A DNA stretch of 64,000 nucleotides from Clostridium transplantifaecale (lineage in GTDB: Bacteria > Bacillota > Clostridia > Lachnospirales > Lachnospiraceae), in contig NZ_UYZY01000001.1 in NCBI RefSeq assembly GCF_900626075.1, positions 558,001 through 622,000 of the forward strand, given 5' to 3'. Positions 9,373 to 17,922 of this stretch are shown here, piece after piece. Below the pieces are notes generated by a model that was not told the DNA's origin, made no database searches, and was given only the letters and a program-made list of their open reading frames with translations. Each line of letters begins with the position of its first letter. Position 1 is the stretch's first letter. The translations under genes were made by a program, and so were the position numbers.

Positions 9373-9517
9373 GTGCATTTCTTTTACGAATTTGCTCCCA
9401 ATCTTACTTTTTCACTACAATTTTCCCACTTCAGGGGTATTTTTACAGGAAATTGAGGAAGCGTCTGCCACCACAGGGGAAAAATGACAGAAATGGCAAT
9501 AGGGAAGCGTGAAAAGC

Positions 9518-9555
9518 CAAAACCCCGCCGGACGTTTTGCACGCCCGGCAGGGTT
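9518..9555 (-). terminator. Intrinsic terminator after copA
   Basis: Inverted arms AACCCCGCCGG (9521-9531) and CCGGCAGGGTT (9545-9555), 13-base loop. On the minus strand the GC-rich stem is followed by TTTTGGCTTTTC. It lies 19 bases past the copA stop. Confidence 0.75.
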
Positions 9556-9573
9556 CCATCAGGAACGTTACTG

Positions 9574-9786
9574 TCAGCGGACGGATACCACCTTGTAATC
9601 CTGATCCTCCACCGTCTTTTTAAGCACATCATCCCCCACCGGGGCGCTCAGTGTCACAACCGCGGTGCCTGCCTCATGGCTGACTATTGCTTCCGTAACC
9701 TCGGGAAGTCCTTCCAGGCATTTCTTTACTCTTGCCTCACAGTGTCCGCACATCATTCCTTCAATCGTCATCGTCTTTTCCATCAT
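9574..9786 (-). CDS. Possible separately translated CopZ-like copper chaperone inside copA
   Basis: The last 70 codons of copA start with two adjacent methionines (ATG at 9786 and 9783) in frame with copA. AAAGGAAG sits about 5 bases before the first, spacing typical of a genuine start. The product [20 protein letters not shown]... has the length (70) and fold pattern of a free CopZ/Atx1 chaperone, including the CxxC pair. The upstream linker ([10 protein letters not shown]) reads like a former ribosome-site region now translated. Known parallel: E. coli copA also yields a chaperone, there by frameshifting from its N-terminal domain. That both products are made here is inference. Confidence 0.5.
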   Translation of the reverse strand: MMEKTMTIEGMMCGHCEARVKKCLEGLPEVTEAIVSHEAGTAVVTLSAPVGDDVLKKTVEDQDYKVVSVR

Positions 9787-12087
9787 TTTTTCTTCCTTTC
9801 TTTTTGACTTTATTTTTCTGTCCCTTCCGGCATCGTAAAGTTTAAAAAAGTTAAGCCTTAGGGCGTTTGTCACCACACAGAAACTGGATAAGCTCATAGC
9901 CGCCGCTCCAAACATCGGGTTCAGTTTCCAGCCGAACAGCGGGTACCACAGCCCGGCGGCCAGCGGTATGCCGACCGCATTATAAAAGAACGCCCAGAAC
10001 AGGTTCTCATGGATATTTTTAAGAGTGGACCGGCTTAAACGGATGGCAGCCGGGACATCGCTCAGGCGGCTCTTCATCAGGACTACGTCGGCCGCGTCGA
10101 TGGCAATATCCGTACCCGCCCCGATGGCGATTCCGATATCTGCCCTTGTCAGGGCCGGCGCGTCGTTAATTCCGTCGCCGACCATAGCCACCTTCCCCTT
10201 CTTTTTCAGGGAACGGATTACACTCTCTTTGCCGTCGGGAAGCACGCCTGCGATTACCTCGTCAACTCCTGCCTGCCGACCGACCGCCTTGGCGGTTCTC
10301 TCATTGTCACCGGTCAGCATTACCACATGGATTCCCATATTCTGCAGTTCCTTTACCGCCTGCGGACTGTCTTCCTTGACGGTGTCGGCTACGGCGATAA
10401 TTCCAATCAGTTTACCGTCTTTACTGAAGAACAGAGGTGTTTTCCCTTCTTCCGCCAGTCGCTCGGATGCTGTCTTCATCTCGTTTGTCACTTCACACTG
10501 GGTGCTGATAAAAGAGAGATTTCCCCCTGCTAAAGATGCGCCGTTAAGGACAGCAGACAGGCCGTTGCCCGGGAGCGCCTTAAAGTCGGTGACCTCTCCG
10601 GCTTCCATTCCCTCTTCCTCCGCCCTTAAAAGGACTGCCCTGGCCAGAGGATGCTCACTCTTCTTCTCCAGCGCAAAAGCGGATTTGAGAAGATCGGTTT
10701 CCGTGTTTCCGGATGCCGGAACCACATCCGTCACCCTGGGTTCCCCACTGGTGATCGTACCGGTCTTATCAAGAGCTACAATCTCCGTCTTGCCGGCTTC
10801 CTCCAAAGAAACGGCCGTCTTAAACATGATGCCGTGCTTTGCGCCCATGCCGTTGCCCACCATGATTGCAACCGGAGTCGCAAGGCCGAGGGCGCAGGGA
10901 CAGCTGATTACCAGCACGGAAATGCCTCTCGCCAGTGCAAATCCGACGGTCTGCCCCGCAATCAGCCACCCGACAATTGTAACAGCCGAGATGGCAATCA
11001 CGGCCGGGACAAAAACGCCCGACACCTTATCGGCAACCTTTGCGATCGGAGCTTTTGTGGCGGCTGCATCGCTGACCATCTGGATAATCTGGGATAAGGT
11101 GGTGTCCTCTCCAACCCTGGATGCCCGGCATTTCATAAAACCGGACTGGTTTACTGTGGCAGCCGACACCTGATCTCCGGCGTTCTTATCGACCGGAATA
11201 CTTTCGCCGGTCAGCGCCGATTCATTAACAGCGCTGCTCCCCTCCAGGACAATTCCATCCACCGGGATATTCTCACCGGGCCGTACCACGAAGATATCGT
11301 CTTTTTTAACCTGTTCAATGGAAACCTCCGTCTCCACGCCGTTCACCAGGAGGGTTGCTGTCTTCGGAGCCAGCTTCATCAGGCTCTTTAAGGCGTCCGT
11401 GGTTTTTCCCTTTGAGCGTGCCTCCAGCATCTTGCCTACCGTAATCAAGGTCAGAATCATGGCCGCAGATTCAAAATAGAATTCATGCATATAGGCCATC
11501 ACGCCGTCCATATCACCGGCCGCCTGCGCTCCGGTCATGGCAAACAGCGCATAGAGACTGTATACAAAGGAGGCTCCCGAGCCCAAAGCCACCAGGGTAT
11601 CCATATTGGGGGCTTTGTGTATCAGTCCCTTAAAACCGCTTATAAAGAATTTCTGGTTAATCACCATGACGATGGCCGTCAGCACGAGCTGTAAAAGCCC
11701 CATTGCAACGTGGTTGTTTTCAAAAAACGCCGGAACCGGCCAGTTCCACATCATGTGTCCCATGGAGAAATACATGAGCACAATCAAAAATCCCAATGAG
11801 TAATAAAGCCGCCGTTTCAAAATAGGAGTTTCACGGTCCTTTAATGCATCACCGGCAGGAGCTGCCGTCGGGGCGTTCTTAACCGCCGCTGCTTTAGCCG
11901 CCGCTCCGTATCCCGCCGCCTCGACTGCCGCTATGATTTCCTGATGCGAAGCGCTTCCCTCCACTCCCATTGAATTAGTCAGCAGGCTGACAGAACAGGA
12001 TTCCACGCCAGGTACTTTTGACACTGCCTTTTCCACCCGGGCGCTGCAGGCCGCACAGCTCATCCCCGTTACTTCATATTGTTCCAT
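9574..12087 (-). CDS. copA: Copper-exporting P1B-type ATPase with HMA domains at both ends
   Basis: Exports Cu(I) across the membrane. Domains in order: N-terminal HMA with metal motif GMSCAACS (C11, C14); transmembrane helices; actuator motif TGES; transmembrane CPC motif SCPCALG (~396) for Cu(I); phosphorylation loop DKTGTIT (~439); SEHPLARAV; hinge GDGINDAP (~640). After the last helices a Lys/Arg-rich linker joins a second HMA domain (768-837) with metal motif GMMCGHC. A C-terminal HMA is unusual for CopA and looks like a fused CopZ chaperone; an internal ribosome site suggests it may also be made alone. ATG at 12087 has AAAGGAG upstream. The promoter carries two CsoR-type operators. Confidence 0.95.
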   Translation of the reverse strand: MEQYEVTGMSCAACSARVEKAVSKVPGVESCSVSLLTNSMGVEGSASHQEIIAAVEAAGYGAAAKAAAVKNAPTAAPAGDALKDRETPILKRRLYYSLGFLIVLMYFSMGHMMWNWPVPAFFENNHVAMGLLQLVLTAIVMVINQKFFISGFKGLIHKAPNMDTLVALGSGASFVYSLYALFAMTGAQAAGDMDGVMAYMHEFYFESAAMILTLITVGKMLEARSKGKTTDALKSLMKLAPKTATLLVNGVETEVSIEQVKKDDIFVVRPGENIPVDGIVLEGSSAVNESALTGESIPVDKNAGDQVSAATVNQSGFMKCRASRVGEDTTLSQIIQMVSDAAATKAPIAKVADKVSGVFVPAVIAISAVTIVGWLIAGQTVGFALARGISVLVISCPCALGLATPVAIMVGNGMGAKHGIMFKTAVSLEEAGKTEIVALDKTGTITSGEPRVTDVVPASGNTETDLLKSAFALEKKSEHPLARAVLLRAEEEGMEAGEVTDFKALPGNGLSAVLNGASLAGGNLSFISTQCEVTNEMKTASERLAEEGKTPLFFSKDGKLIGIIAVADTVKEDSPQAVKELQNMGIHVVMLTGDNERTAKAVGRQAGVDEVIAGVLPDGKESVIRSLKKKGKVAMVGDGINDAPALTRADIGIAIGAGTDIAIDAADVVLMKSRLSDVPAAIRLSRSTLKNIHENLFWAFFYNAVGIPLAAGLWYPLFGWKLNPMFGAAAMSLSSFCVVTNALRLNFFKLYDAGRDRKIKSKRKEEKMMEKTMTIEGMMCGHCEARVKKCLEGLPEVTEAIVSHEAGTAVVTLSAPVGDDVLKKTVEDQDYKVVSVR

Positions 12088-12161
12088 TTATTCGGTCTCC
12101 TTTCTGTGATCTCTGCATGAGCGGCAGAAATAATGACTGATTCCTTCAAAAATATTGTGTT

Positions 12162-12178
12162 ATACCCGTATAGGGTAT
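12162..12178. promoter_or_regulatory. CsoR-type operator 2 of copA
   Basis: ATACCCGTATAGGGTAT, a palindrome with one central mismatch, in the early transcribed leader of copA. It closely resembles ATACCC-N4/5-GGGTAT operators bound by the copper-sensing repressor CsoR. Its centre is 37 bases from that of the operator at 12199-12215. No csoR gene is in the window. Confidence 0.7.
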
Positions 12179-12193
12179 CTGATTTATATTTGA

Positions 12194-12222
12194 ATTATAT
12201 ACCCTATTAGGGTATATTGCAA
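12194..12222 (-). promoter_or_regulatory. copA promoter with CsoR-type operator in the spacer
   Basis: Minus strand: -35 TTGCAA (12217-12222), 17-base spacer, consensus -10 TATAAT (12194-12199). The palindrome ATACCCTATTAGGGTAT (12199-12215) fills the spacer, so bound repressor would block polymerase. Copper would relieve this by releasing CsoR; the regulator's identity is inferred from the operator shape. Confidence 0.75.
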
Positions 12223-12292
12223 GGAGTTTTTTGGGAATCTATGAAAAAAATGGGTGGGGATTTAGTTGAGATGCGAGGACGCCTCTGTAAGA

Positions 12293-12550
12293 CGGCGGAC
12301 GGGGGAGTGGGAGGGTGTTTATGAGTCTTCAGTCCCGGCTTGCATGATGTGGTGAGGGGGAATCCAGGAGAAAAAATTCCTACGTGGACTCGCTCCCGCT
12401 TGTGGAATGCGCAACGGATGCTAGATTCGAAAAAACCTCATCAAGCACCGGCGGATTCCAAGGTCCCCTTCGGAAAGTTTTCTCCTTCCTTCCCCAGGCA
12501 GGTTGTCGACGGGACTGAAGACTCAGCGAAGGTGATTGCCCCGTCCGCCG
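12293..12550 (-). repeat. Long palindromic element A
   Basis: Part of a gene-free kilobase (12223-13252). Outer arms CGGCGGACGGGG (12293-12304) and CCCCGTCCGCCG (12539-12550) are exact inverted copies. Inside, TGAGTCTTCAGTCCCG (12322-12337) pairs exactly with 12510-12525, and the arms continue as imperfect repeats towards a central hairpin at 12420-12446 (GCTAGAT / ATCAAGC, 13-base loop). The reverse complement aligns along its length with element B at 12861-13120. No protein coding is evident. Strand is given so that the loop reads GAGGTTTTTTCGA, as in B. It could be a structured RNA or a MITE-like repeat. Confidence 0.7.
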
Positions 12551-12860
12551 GCTTCAGGGGCTGATTGTCTCTTTCGTCGAGTGCGGGGAAGGTATTGTCG
12601 CGGCCACTACGAAGCGGTGATATTTAATCGATTCGCTGTCTTATAACTGCCTCCCAGTGCATGTGAAACAGGATAGAACGCTGTTTTGAGCGGCTAAGAC
12701 CCGGAATTTCTACTATTTCATCCTGAGTGAAAGCCGGCTCTCTGACAACACATTTCTCAGGTTTATAAAGAGACTGTTCCCGGGCATCTGAAGGCCCGTG
12801 GTGGCAGAGACAATACCCTCTCCCCTTGAAGGAACAGAACAAATCAGCGGCCGCAGGCCG
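12551..12860. other. Non-coding spacer between elements A and B
   Basis: About 310 bases between two inverted palindromic elements. A 72-codon frame on the minus strand (12624-12842) starts at TTG with no ribosome site and resembles nothing I know. I see no promoter, terminator or RNA gene. Being flanked by inverted copies of one element, it could be cargo of a decayed composite element, but nothing in the spacer itself shows that. Confidence 0.4.
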
Positions 12861-13120
12861 GGGTTCGGGATGGCGAAAAACCTCGGCGTCTTCAGTCCCG
12901 GGCCATAAACTTCCCGTGGGGAATCCGGGAGAAAAAGATTCCGCAGGGAACCTGGGAGTTCATCAGTACTTGCCGAGGTCTTTTCGAGGCTAGTACTGTT
13001 ATGTACTCCAAAGAGCGCAAGCGTTTCCCGCAGGAACTTTTTCTGCCCGGATTCCCCACCCGCGACAACTTACAAACCGGGACTGAAGACTCACATCCCC
13101 CCTCTCCCCATCCCAAACCC
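12861..13120 (+). repeat. Long palindromic element B
   Basis: Outer arms GGGTTCGGGATGG (12861-12873) and CCATCCCAAACCC (13108-13120, one mismatch). Inner arms GTCTTCAGTCCCGG (12888-12901) and CCGGGACTGAAGAC (13077-13090). Then GTGGGGAATCCGGG (from ~12916) pairs with its inverted copy near 13046. The central hairpin is CAGTACT-T-GCC (12964-12974), loop GAGGTCTTTTCGA (12975-12987), GGC-T-AGTACTG (12988-12998). Element A has the same layout in the opposite orientation, with the loop nearly unchanged and compensatory changes in the central stem. No coding capacity is evident. Confidence 0.7.
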
Positions 13121-13172
13121 AGACCGTCCCGGCAGCGTTCTCCTTCCTCACCCCACCTCCCGCATTTAAAAT

Positions 13173-13201
13173 GGCTATACCATGTTATCCATGATATAGC
13201 C
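13173..13201 (-). terminator. Terminator after proA
   Basis: GGCTATA (13173-13179) pairs with TATAGCC (13195-13201); CATG pairs extend the stem inwards. On the minus strand the hairpin is followed by ATTTTAAAT. It sits about 50 bases beyond the proA stop. The weak U-run keeps confidence moderate. Confidence 0.6.
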
Positions 13202-13252
13202 CTAATCCTTCGTTTTTGGTTCCTTGCTGTCCTGCAGGCTAACTTGAGCCGC

Positions 13253-14494
13253 TTATGGCCGTACCTGCCCGTTTCCGTAAATAATATATTTCGTGGTAGT
13301 CAGTTCCTTAAGCCCCATAGGCCCTCTTGCATGAAGCTTCTGCGTACTGATTCCGATTTCCGCCCCAAAGCCGAACTCGAAGCCGTCGGTAAACCGTGTT
13401 GACGCGTTGACATAGACCGCAGCGGCATCGACGCCCTCCAGGAATTTTCTGGAGCTGTCGTAGTCTTTTGTGATGATAGACTCAGAATGGCCGGTGTTAT
13501 AGCGGTTGATGTGGTCTATGGCCTCTTCCACCGAACCGACTTGTTTTACGGAAAGTATGTAGTCGAGATATTCCGTTCCCCAGTCTTCCTCGGTTGCGGC
13601 TTTAAATTCAGGCACAATGGAAAGTGACTCATGATCTGCGCGGATTTCCACCTGTTTTTCATCGAGGCGTTTCTTTAAAAGCGGCAGGAATTCACCGGCA
13701 ATGCTCCGGTGCACCAGCAGTGATTCACAGCAGTTGCAGACGCTGATTCTCTGGGTCTTGGCGTTGAATATAATGTCGAGCGCCATATCAAAATCAGCGG
13801 TTTCATCCACATAGATATGGCAGTTTCCTGTCCCTGTTTCGATGACCGGCACGGTGCTGTTCTCAACAACGGTGCGGATTAATCCGGCCCCGCCGCGTGG
13901 AATCAGTACGTCAATGTAGCCGTTCATACGCATAAACTGCTTTGTGGCCTCGCGGTCCGTATCGGTGATTAGCTGAACGCAGTCCTCGGGAAGCTCGCAG
14001 CCGTTAAGTCCCTCCCTCAGCCATTTCACAATTGCCTTGTTTGATTCCAGGGCATCGCTGCCGCCCTTCAGGATCACGGCGTTGCCGGACTTAAAACAGA
14101 GGGCGAAGGCATCCACGGTGACATTAGGCCTGGCCTCGTAAATCATGCCGATAACGCCCATCGGGACACGCTTCTGCCCTATCAAAAGGCCGTTGGGACG
14201 TTCCTTCATCCCCAGGACTTCGCCTACGGGATCGTCCAGGCTGATTACCTGGTTCACGCCCTCAATAATGGCCTCGATCCGTTCATGGGTGAGCGTCAGG
14301 CGATCGATCATTCCCGGGTTCATTCCGGCCCCGCGGGCTCTTTCTATGTCCTTACGGTTGGCCAAAAGGATTTCCTCTTCGCCTTTCAGCAGAGCCTCCG
14401 CAGCCGCTTTAAGCCCCTCATTCTTTTTTACGGAACCGAGGAGGGCCAGCTTTCTGGAGGCGTCCTTTGCGCGTTTGCCGATCATTTCGAGCAT
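13253..14494 (-). CDS. proA: Glutamate-5-semialdehyde dehydrogenase
   Basis: Second enzyme of proline synthesis: NADPH-dependent reduction of gamma-glutamyl phosphate from ProB to glutamate semialdehyde. The aldehyde-dehydrogenase fold is clear; the catalytic Cys lies in [14 protein letters not shown] (~253), and [15 protein letters not shown] is a family signature. 413 residues, normal length. The start at 14494 ([10 protein letters not shown]) is chosen because GGA lies 8 bases upstream; the ATG three codons earlier overlaps that site. It begins one base after the stop of the cyclo-ligase gene, so translation is probably coupled. Confidence 0.97.
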   Translation of the reverse strand: MLEMIGKRAKDASRKLALLGSVKKNEGLKAAAEALLKGEEEILLANRKDIERARGAGMNPGMIDRLTLTHERIEAIIEGVNQVISLDDPVGEVLGMKERPNGLLIGQKRVPMGVIGMIYEARPNVTVDAFALCFKSGNAVILKGGSDALESNKAIVKWLREGLNGCELPEDCVQLITDTDREATKQFMRMNGYIDVLIPRGGAGLIRTVVENSTVPVIETGTGNCHIYVDETADFDMALDIIFNAKTQRISVCNCCESLLVHRSIAGEFLPLLKKRLDEKQVEIRADHESLSIVPEFKAATEEDWGTEYLDYILSVKQVGSVEEAIDHINRYNTGHSESIITKDYDSSRKFLEGVDAAAVYVNASTRFTDGFEFGFGAEIGISTQKLHARGPMGLKELTTTKYIIYGNGQVRP

Positions 14495-14495
14495 A

Positions 14496-15071
14496 TTAAT
14501 CATCCTTTCTGTTCAGGCTCTTTTGAGGCGTGATAATCCGATCCATCAGGATATCGTATTGATCCACGGCAATCGCCTCCGTCATCTGAAAATCATAGCA
14601 GATGGCAATCTTCTCATGCTGTGGCTCCTTTTCAAAAAAGCGGTCGTAATAGCCTGCGCCGTAACCGGTTCTCTCAAAACGTTCGGAGAATGCAACTCCC
14701 GGCACGATGACCGGCACATCCTGTTCGGCAGCCAGTTCACAGCTCTTTTTAGGTTCAGGGATCCCGAAGCAGCCGGGTTCGAGATCTTCATAACGGTCGA
14801 TGTAATAAAAATCCATCTCCTTGCCTTTTACTCTCGGAACAGCCACTTTGATCCCCTGCTCCAGGTAAAAACGAATCAGGGATTCAGTCCCGGTCTCTCC
14901 GCGCACGCTGACATAACAGTATACGGTGCCAAACTGCTTTTCCAGTCCAAGTCCCTTTATTTTCTCACAGATTGTATTGTCCCACTCTGCCATCTCTTCC
15001 GTGGTCAGGTGTTTTCTAAGCTCCAGTACCTTTTTTCTAAGGTCAGCTTTGGATGTCACTGATATTCCCAT
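14496..15071 (-). CDS. 5-formyltetrahydrofolate cyclo-ligase
   Basis: ATP-dependent conversion of 5-formyl-THF to 5,10-methenyl-THF (MTHFS/YgfA family). Visible family segments are an N-terminal K-x3-R ([15 protein letters not shown]) and the C-terminal catalytic signature [25 protein letters not shown], with the GYGxGYYDR loop that binds ATP. 191 residues. The start at 15071 (MGISVTSK) overlaps the DUF896 gene by 29 bases; a GTG five codons in with GGGA upstream is an alternative. Placement between proB and proA is probably transcriptional convenience rather than pathway logic. Confidence 0.93.
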   Translation of the reverse strand: MGISVTSKADLRKKVLELRKHLTTEEMAEWDNTICEKIKGLGLEKQFGTVYCYVSVRGETGTESLIRFYLEQGIKVAVPRVKGKEMDFYYIDRYEDLEPGCFGIPEPKKSCELAAEQDVPVIVPGVAFSERFERTGYGAGYYDRFFEKEPQHEKIAICYDFQMTEAIAVDQYDILMDRIITPQKSLNRKDD

Positions 15072-15270
15072 ATTTTTTCCCGAGATCGGTAATTGTACCG
15101 TCTTCCTCCTTGATTGATATACTGTTTAAGGTTCCGCGCATGTTTTTCCGAATTGTCTCGATATATTCTTTGCGAAGGGCAGCCTGTTCATTCTTCTCCT
15201 CTTCCGTGAGGCCGGTTGACTGGCTCTTATGGTAGAGTGTGTTGATGCGATCAATTTTTTCCTGGTCCAT
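15043..15270 (-). CDS. DUF896 (YnzC/UPF0291) family small protein
   Basis: A 75-residue cytoplasmic protein of the DUF896 family, known in Bacillus as YnzC and of unclear function. It shows the family N-terminus MDQEKIDRINTLYHKSQ, then TEEEKNEQAALRKEYIETIR and a charged C-terminus, predicted as a helical hairpin. The start at 15270 has GGAG 8 bases upstream; the frame is open 14 codons further without a site. Its 3' end overlaps the next gene, which suggests translational coupling in the proB-proA transcript. Confidence 0.88.
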   Translation of the reverse strand: MDQEKIDRINTLYHKSQSTGLTEEEKNEQAALRKEYIETIRKNMRGTLNSISIKEEDGTITDLGKKYGNISDIQS

Positions 15271-15361
15271 ATTGTACGCTCCTGTGTCATCATTCAGATT
15301 TTGGTTTCTCACCGAGAATCATGTGTTCCTGCATGTAACTCTCGGCTCTTCTTTTCCCCGC

Positions 15362-16207
15362 TCAGCTTTCGCTGTTCAGGTATGTATTCAAATCAAAGTC
15401 TTTGTTCTCATGGGCGGCAAAGAGGGTGCCGCATTCTTTTCCCTCCAGAATCTCATAGATTGCGTTCAGATCATTTGCATTGGCAATCAGCATATCCGAA
15501 CCGCTTCCCGTGGCAATCTGCGCCGCCGCCAGTTTGGCCGACATTCCGCCCGTGCCCACACTGCTTGCGGAATCCTTGCCCATGGCTTTCAGTTCCGGCG
15601 TCAGCTCCTTGACAAACGGGATGAATTCGGCATCCGGGTTTTTATTGGGATCATCGGTGTACAGACCGTCGATGTCCGACATGAGAATCAGGACATCGGC
15701 CTCCACCAGGGCGGCTACGATGGCCGAAAGCCTGTCGTTGTCACCAAACTGGATCTCATCGGTCGCAACCGTATCATTTTCATTGACTATAGGAATGGCA
15801 CCAAGTTTTAAAAGTTCGTTGAACGTATTGTGGGCGTTAAAACGCGACTGCTCATTCGTCACCGTATTCTTCGTCATCAGTATCTGTGCGGCAGTCTGGT
15901 TGTACTCCGCAAACAGCTTCTGGTAAACCATCATCAGTCTGGCCTGCCCCACCGCAGCAAACGCCTGTTTCTCTTCCAGAAGGCGGGGCCGTTCATTAAA
16001 GCCGAGGGCCTGACGGCCAGCAGCGATGGCTCCGGAGGATACGAGAATCACTTCCCGCCCTTCTCCGCGCAGATCGCTGAGTACCCGCACCAGCTGTTCA
16101 ATCTTTCTCAGGTTCAAATCCCCTGTCTCAGGATGGGTCAGGGAGGATGAACCTATTTTAATAACAATTCTTTTTTTCTGTTTTAAGGCAGCTCTTTCCT
16201 CTGTCAT
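15362..16207 (-). CDS. proB: Glutamate 5-kinase, short form without PUA domain
   Basis: First enzyme of proline synthesis: ATP-dependent phosphorylation of glutamate. Amino-acid-kinase fold with KIGSSSLTHPETG near the N-terminus, VSSGAIAAGRQALGF, IVNENDTVATDEIQFGDNDR (glutamate site) and GTGGMSAKLAAAQIA. At 281 residues it lacks the C-terminal PUA domain found in the E. coli enzyme (367 residues); short forms occur in many Firmicutes. The start at 16207 (MTEERAALKQ) has GAGG 7 bases upstream; 22 further open codons upstream are unlikely to be used. Feedback inhibition by proline is typical of the family but not visible here. Confidence 0.97.
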   Translation of the reverse strand: MTEERAALKQKKRIVIKIGSSSLTHPETGDLNLRKIEQLVRVLSDLRGEGREVILVSSGAIAAGRQALGFNERPRLLEEKQAFAAVGQARLMMVYQKLFAEYNQTAAQILMTKNTVTNEQSRFNAHNTFNELLKLGAIPIVNENDTVATDEIQFGDNDRLSAIVAALVEADVLILMSDIDGLYTDDPNKNPDAEFIPFVKELTPELKAMGKDSASSVGTGGMSAKLAAAQIATGSGSDMLIANANDLNAIYEILEGKECGTLFAAHENKDFDLNTYLNSES

Positions 16208-16272
16208 ATCAATTCCTCTTTTCCCGCAGCATTGTGCACCGTTTTCGTTTGAACAGTAATCCATTTTCTGCA

Positions 16273-16301
16273 AGTTTACCTCATTTACAAAATCACGTCA
16301 A
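16273..16301 (-). promoter_or_regulatory. Promoter of the proB-DUF896-cyclo-ligase-proA operon
   Basis: Minus strand TTGACG (16296-16301), 17-base spacer, TAAACT (16273-16278). It overlaps the last bases of the upstream flavoprotein gene and gives a leader of about 60 bases before proB. Confidence 0.6.
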
Positions 16302-17920
16302 TAAAAAATGGGGGAAAATCTGGAAACGATTGTTTCCGCTGCCCTGAGTCCGTCCATTGCGGCCGAGGTAATGCCTCCGGCATATCCCGCGCCCTCTCCG
16401 CACGGATAGAGTCCCCTGACACGGCTTTCCAGTCCCTCGTCCCTGGGGATGCGGACCGGTGATGAGGTGCGGCTTTCAATGCCTGCCAGAATTGCGTCGT
16501 CCCGGTCAAAGCCCGGTATGGTGCGTCCAAAACTGTTTATCCCTTCCACCAGGGCCTCCGACAGCGGCTCCCTCATCACATCGCGCAGGTTTGCAAAGGA
16601 ATAGCCGCCCTTAAATGCAGGCTCTACATCTCCAAAAGTCTCTGATACAGCGCCCGTCTTAAAGTCTTTGTAAAGCTGGACCGGAATTTTACCGTCTCCC
16701 GCACGATATGCCGCCTCTTCCAGGTTTCTCTGGAACGACACGCCTCCAAGAGGCCCATTGTCAGGAAAGTCCTCCGGCGTCACCGTGACGATGAGGGCGC
16801 TGTTTGCATTTTTTCCGGCCCGGTCGTGGTTGCTCATGCCGTTGACGGCGAGTCTGCCGTCCTCCGACGACGCATTGACGACAAAGCCTCCCGGACACAT
16901 ACAGAAGGAATAAACGCCGCGGCCCGACGAGGTCTGCTTTGTCAGCTTGTAGCTGGCAGCTCCCAGAGAACCGGGATGTTCCATTCCGTACTGCGAAAGA
17001 TTAATCTGGCTTTGGGGATGCTGAATCCGGAGTCCCACTGCAAAAGCTTTTGCATGCAGATCCAGTTCTTTTCCCGCCAGCATGGAAAAGGTGTCGCGGG
17101 CACTGTGCCCGATGGCAAGGACAACGGCCTGCGCCGGGATGATTTCTTCTTTAAATGTTCCATCCTCCTGTTTCTGTGATGCGGTGATAGAGGTAAGCTG
17201 CCCGTTTTCATCCGTAAAATCGGTCATTTTGCAGTTGAAACGTATTTCTCCGCCCAGGCGGATAATTTCCTGCCTGATATTTTTCACGACAAGGCTCAGG
17301 ACATCCGTGCCGACGTGAGGTTTATTCACATAAGTAATAGAAGGATCTGCGCCTGCTTCGGCGAGAATTTCCAGCACCTTTTTATTTCTGCCTGAAGGGT
17401 CTTTTACCAGGGTATTCAGCTTTCCGTCCGAAAATGTCCCGGCGCCGCCCTCTCCGAACTGGACGTTGGACTCAGGATTTAACGCTCCGCCCGCCCAGAA
17501 GCGGTTTACTTTTTCCGCACGGGAATCGACATCCTCTCCGCGCTCCAGAATAAGAGGCGTAAATCCGGCTCTTGCAAGCATCAGGCCGCAGAACATACCG
17601 GCCGGCCCGAATCCGATGATGACGGGCCGTTCCTTAAGCGGTTCTTCCCCATGCTCCGGGAAACGGTATGCCTTTTCCTTATCGAAAAGCACATTTACGT
17701 TTTTCGCATTTTTAATGACGGCTCTCTCCTTGCCGGAGACGGCGGCATTCAGCGAATATATGTACAGCAGTTCGTTTTTCTTTCTGGCGTCCAGGGACTG
17801 TCTGACCGGGGCGAGGGAAAGAATTTTCTCCTCCGGGATCCGCATCATCCTGGCTGCTTTTTTCTTAAGGTCTGCCTCCGTGTGATTGACAGGCAGTTTT
17901 AACTGGTTAATACGAATCAT
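16298..17920 (-). CDS. FAD-dependent dehydrogenase-like flavoprotein
   Basis: A 540-residue member of the conserved FAD-dependent protein family related to glutathione reductase-like dehydrogenases (COG2509 type). An N-terminal domain of ~90 residues (MIRINQLKLPVNHTEADLKK) precedes the dinucleotide-binding motif GFGPAGMFCGLMLARAG, followed by VNRFWAGGALNPESNVQFGEGGAGTFSDGKL and the C-terminal CGEGAGYAGGI. The biochemical role is not established. The start at 17920 has AGGA 8 bases upstream and lies two bases past the stop of the next flavoprotein gene, so the two are co-translated. Confidence 0.88.
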   Translation of the reverse strand: MIRINQLKLPVNHTEADLKKKAARMMRIPEEKILSLAPVRQSLDARKKNELLYIYSLNAAVSGKERAVIKNAKNVNVLFDKEKAYRFPEHGEEPLKERPVIIGFGPAGMFCGLMLARAGFTPLILERGEDVDSRAEKVNRFWAGGALNPESNVQFGEGGAGTFSDGKLNTLVKDPSGRNKKVLEILAEAGADPSITYVNKPHVGTDVLSLVVKNIRQEIIRLGGEIRFNCKMTDFTDENGQLTSITASQKQEDGTFKEEIIPAQAVVLAIGHSARDTFSMLAGKELDLHAKAFAVGLRIQHPQSQINLSQYGMEHPGSLGAASYKLTKQTSSGRGVYSFCMCPGGFVVNASSEDGRLAVNGMSNHDRAGKNANSALIVTVTPEDFPDNGPLGGVSFQRNLEEAAYRAGDGKIPVQLYKDFKTGAVSETFGDVEPAFKGGYSFANLRDVMREPLSEALVEGINSFGRTIPGFDRDDAILAGIESRTSSPVRIPRDEGLESRVRGLYPCGEGAGYAGGITSAAMDGLRAAETIVSRFSPIFY

Positions 17921-17922
17921 GT

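Noticed and set aside
12624..12842. A 72-codon minus-strand frame between the palindromic elements
   Set aside because: TTG start with no ribosome site, no recognisable protein pattern, and location within repeat-rich non-coding DNA.
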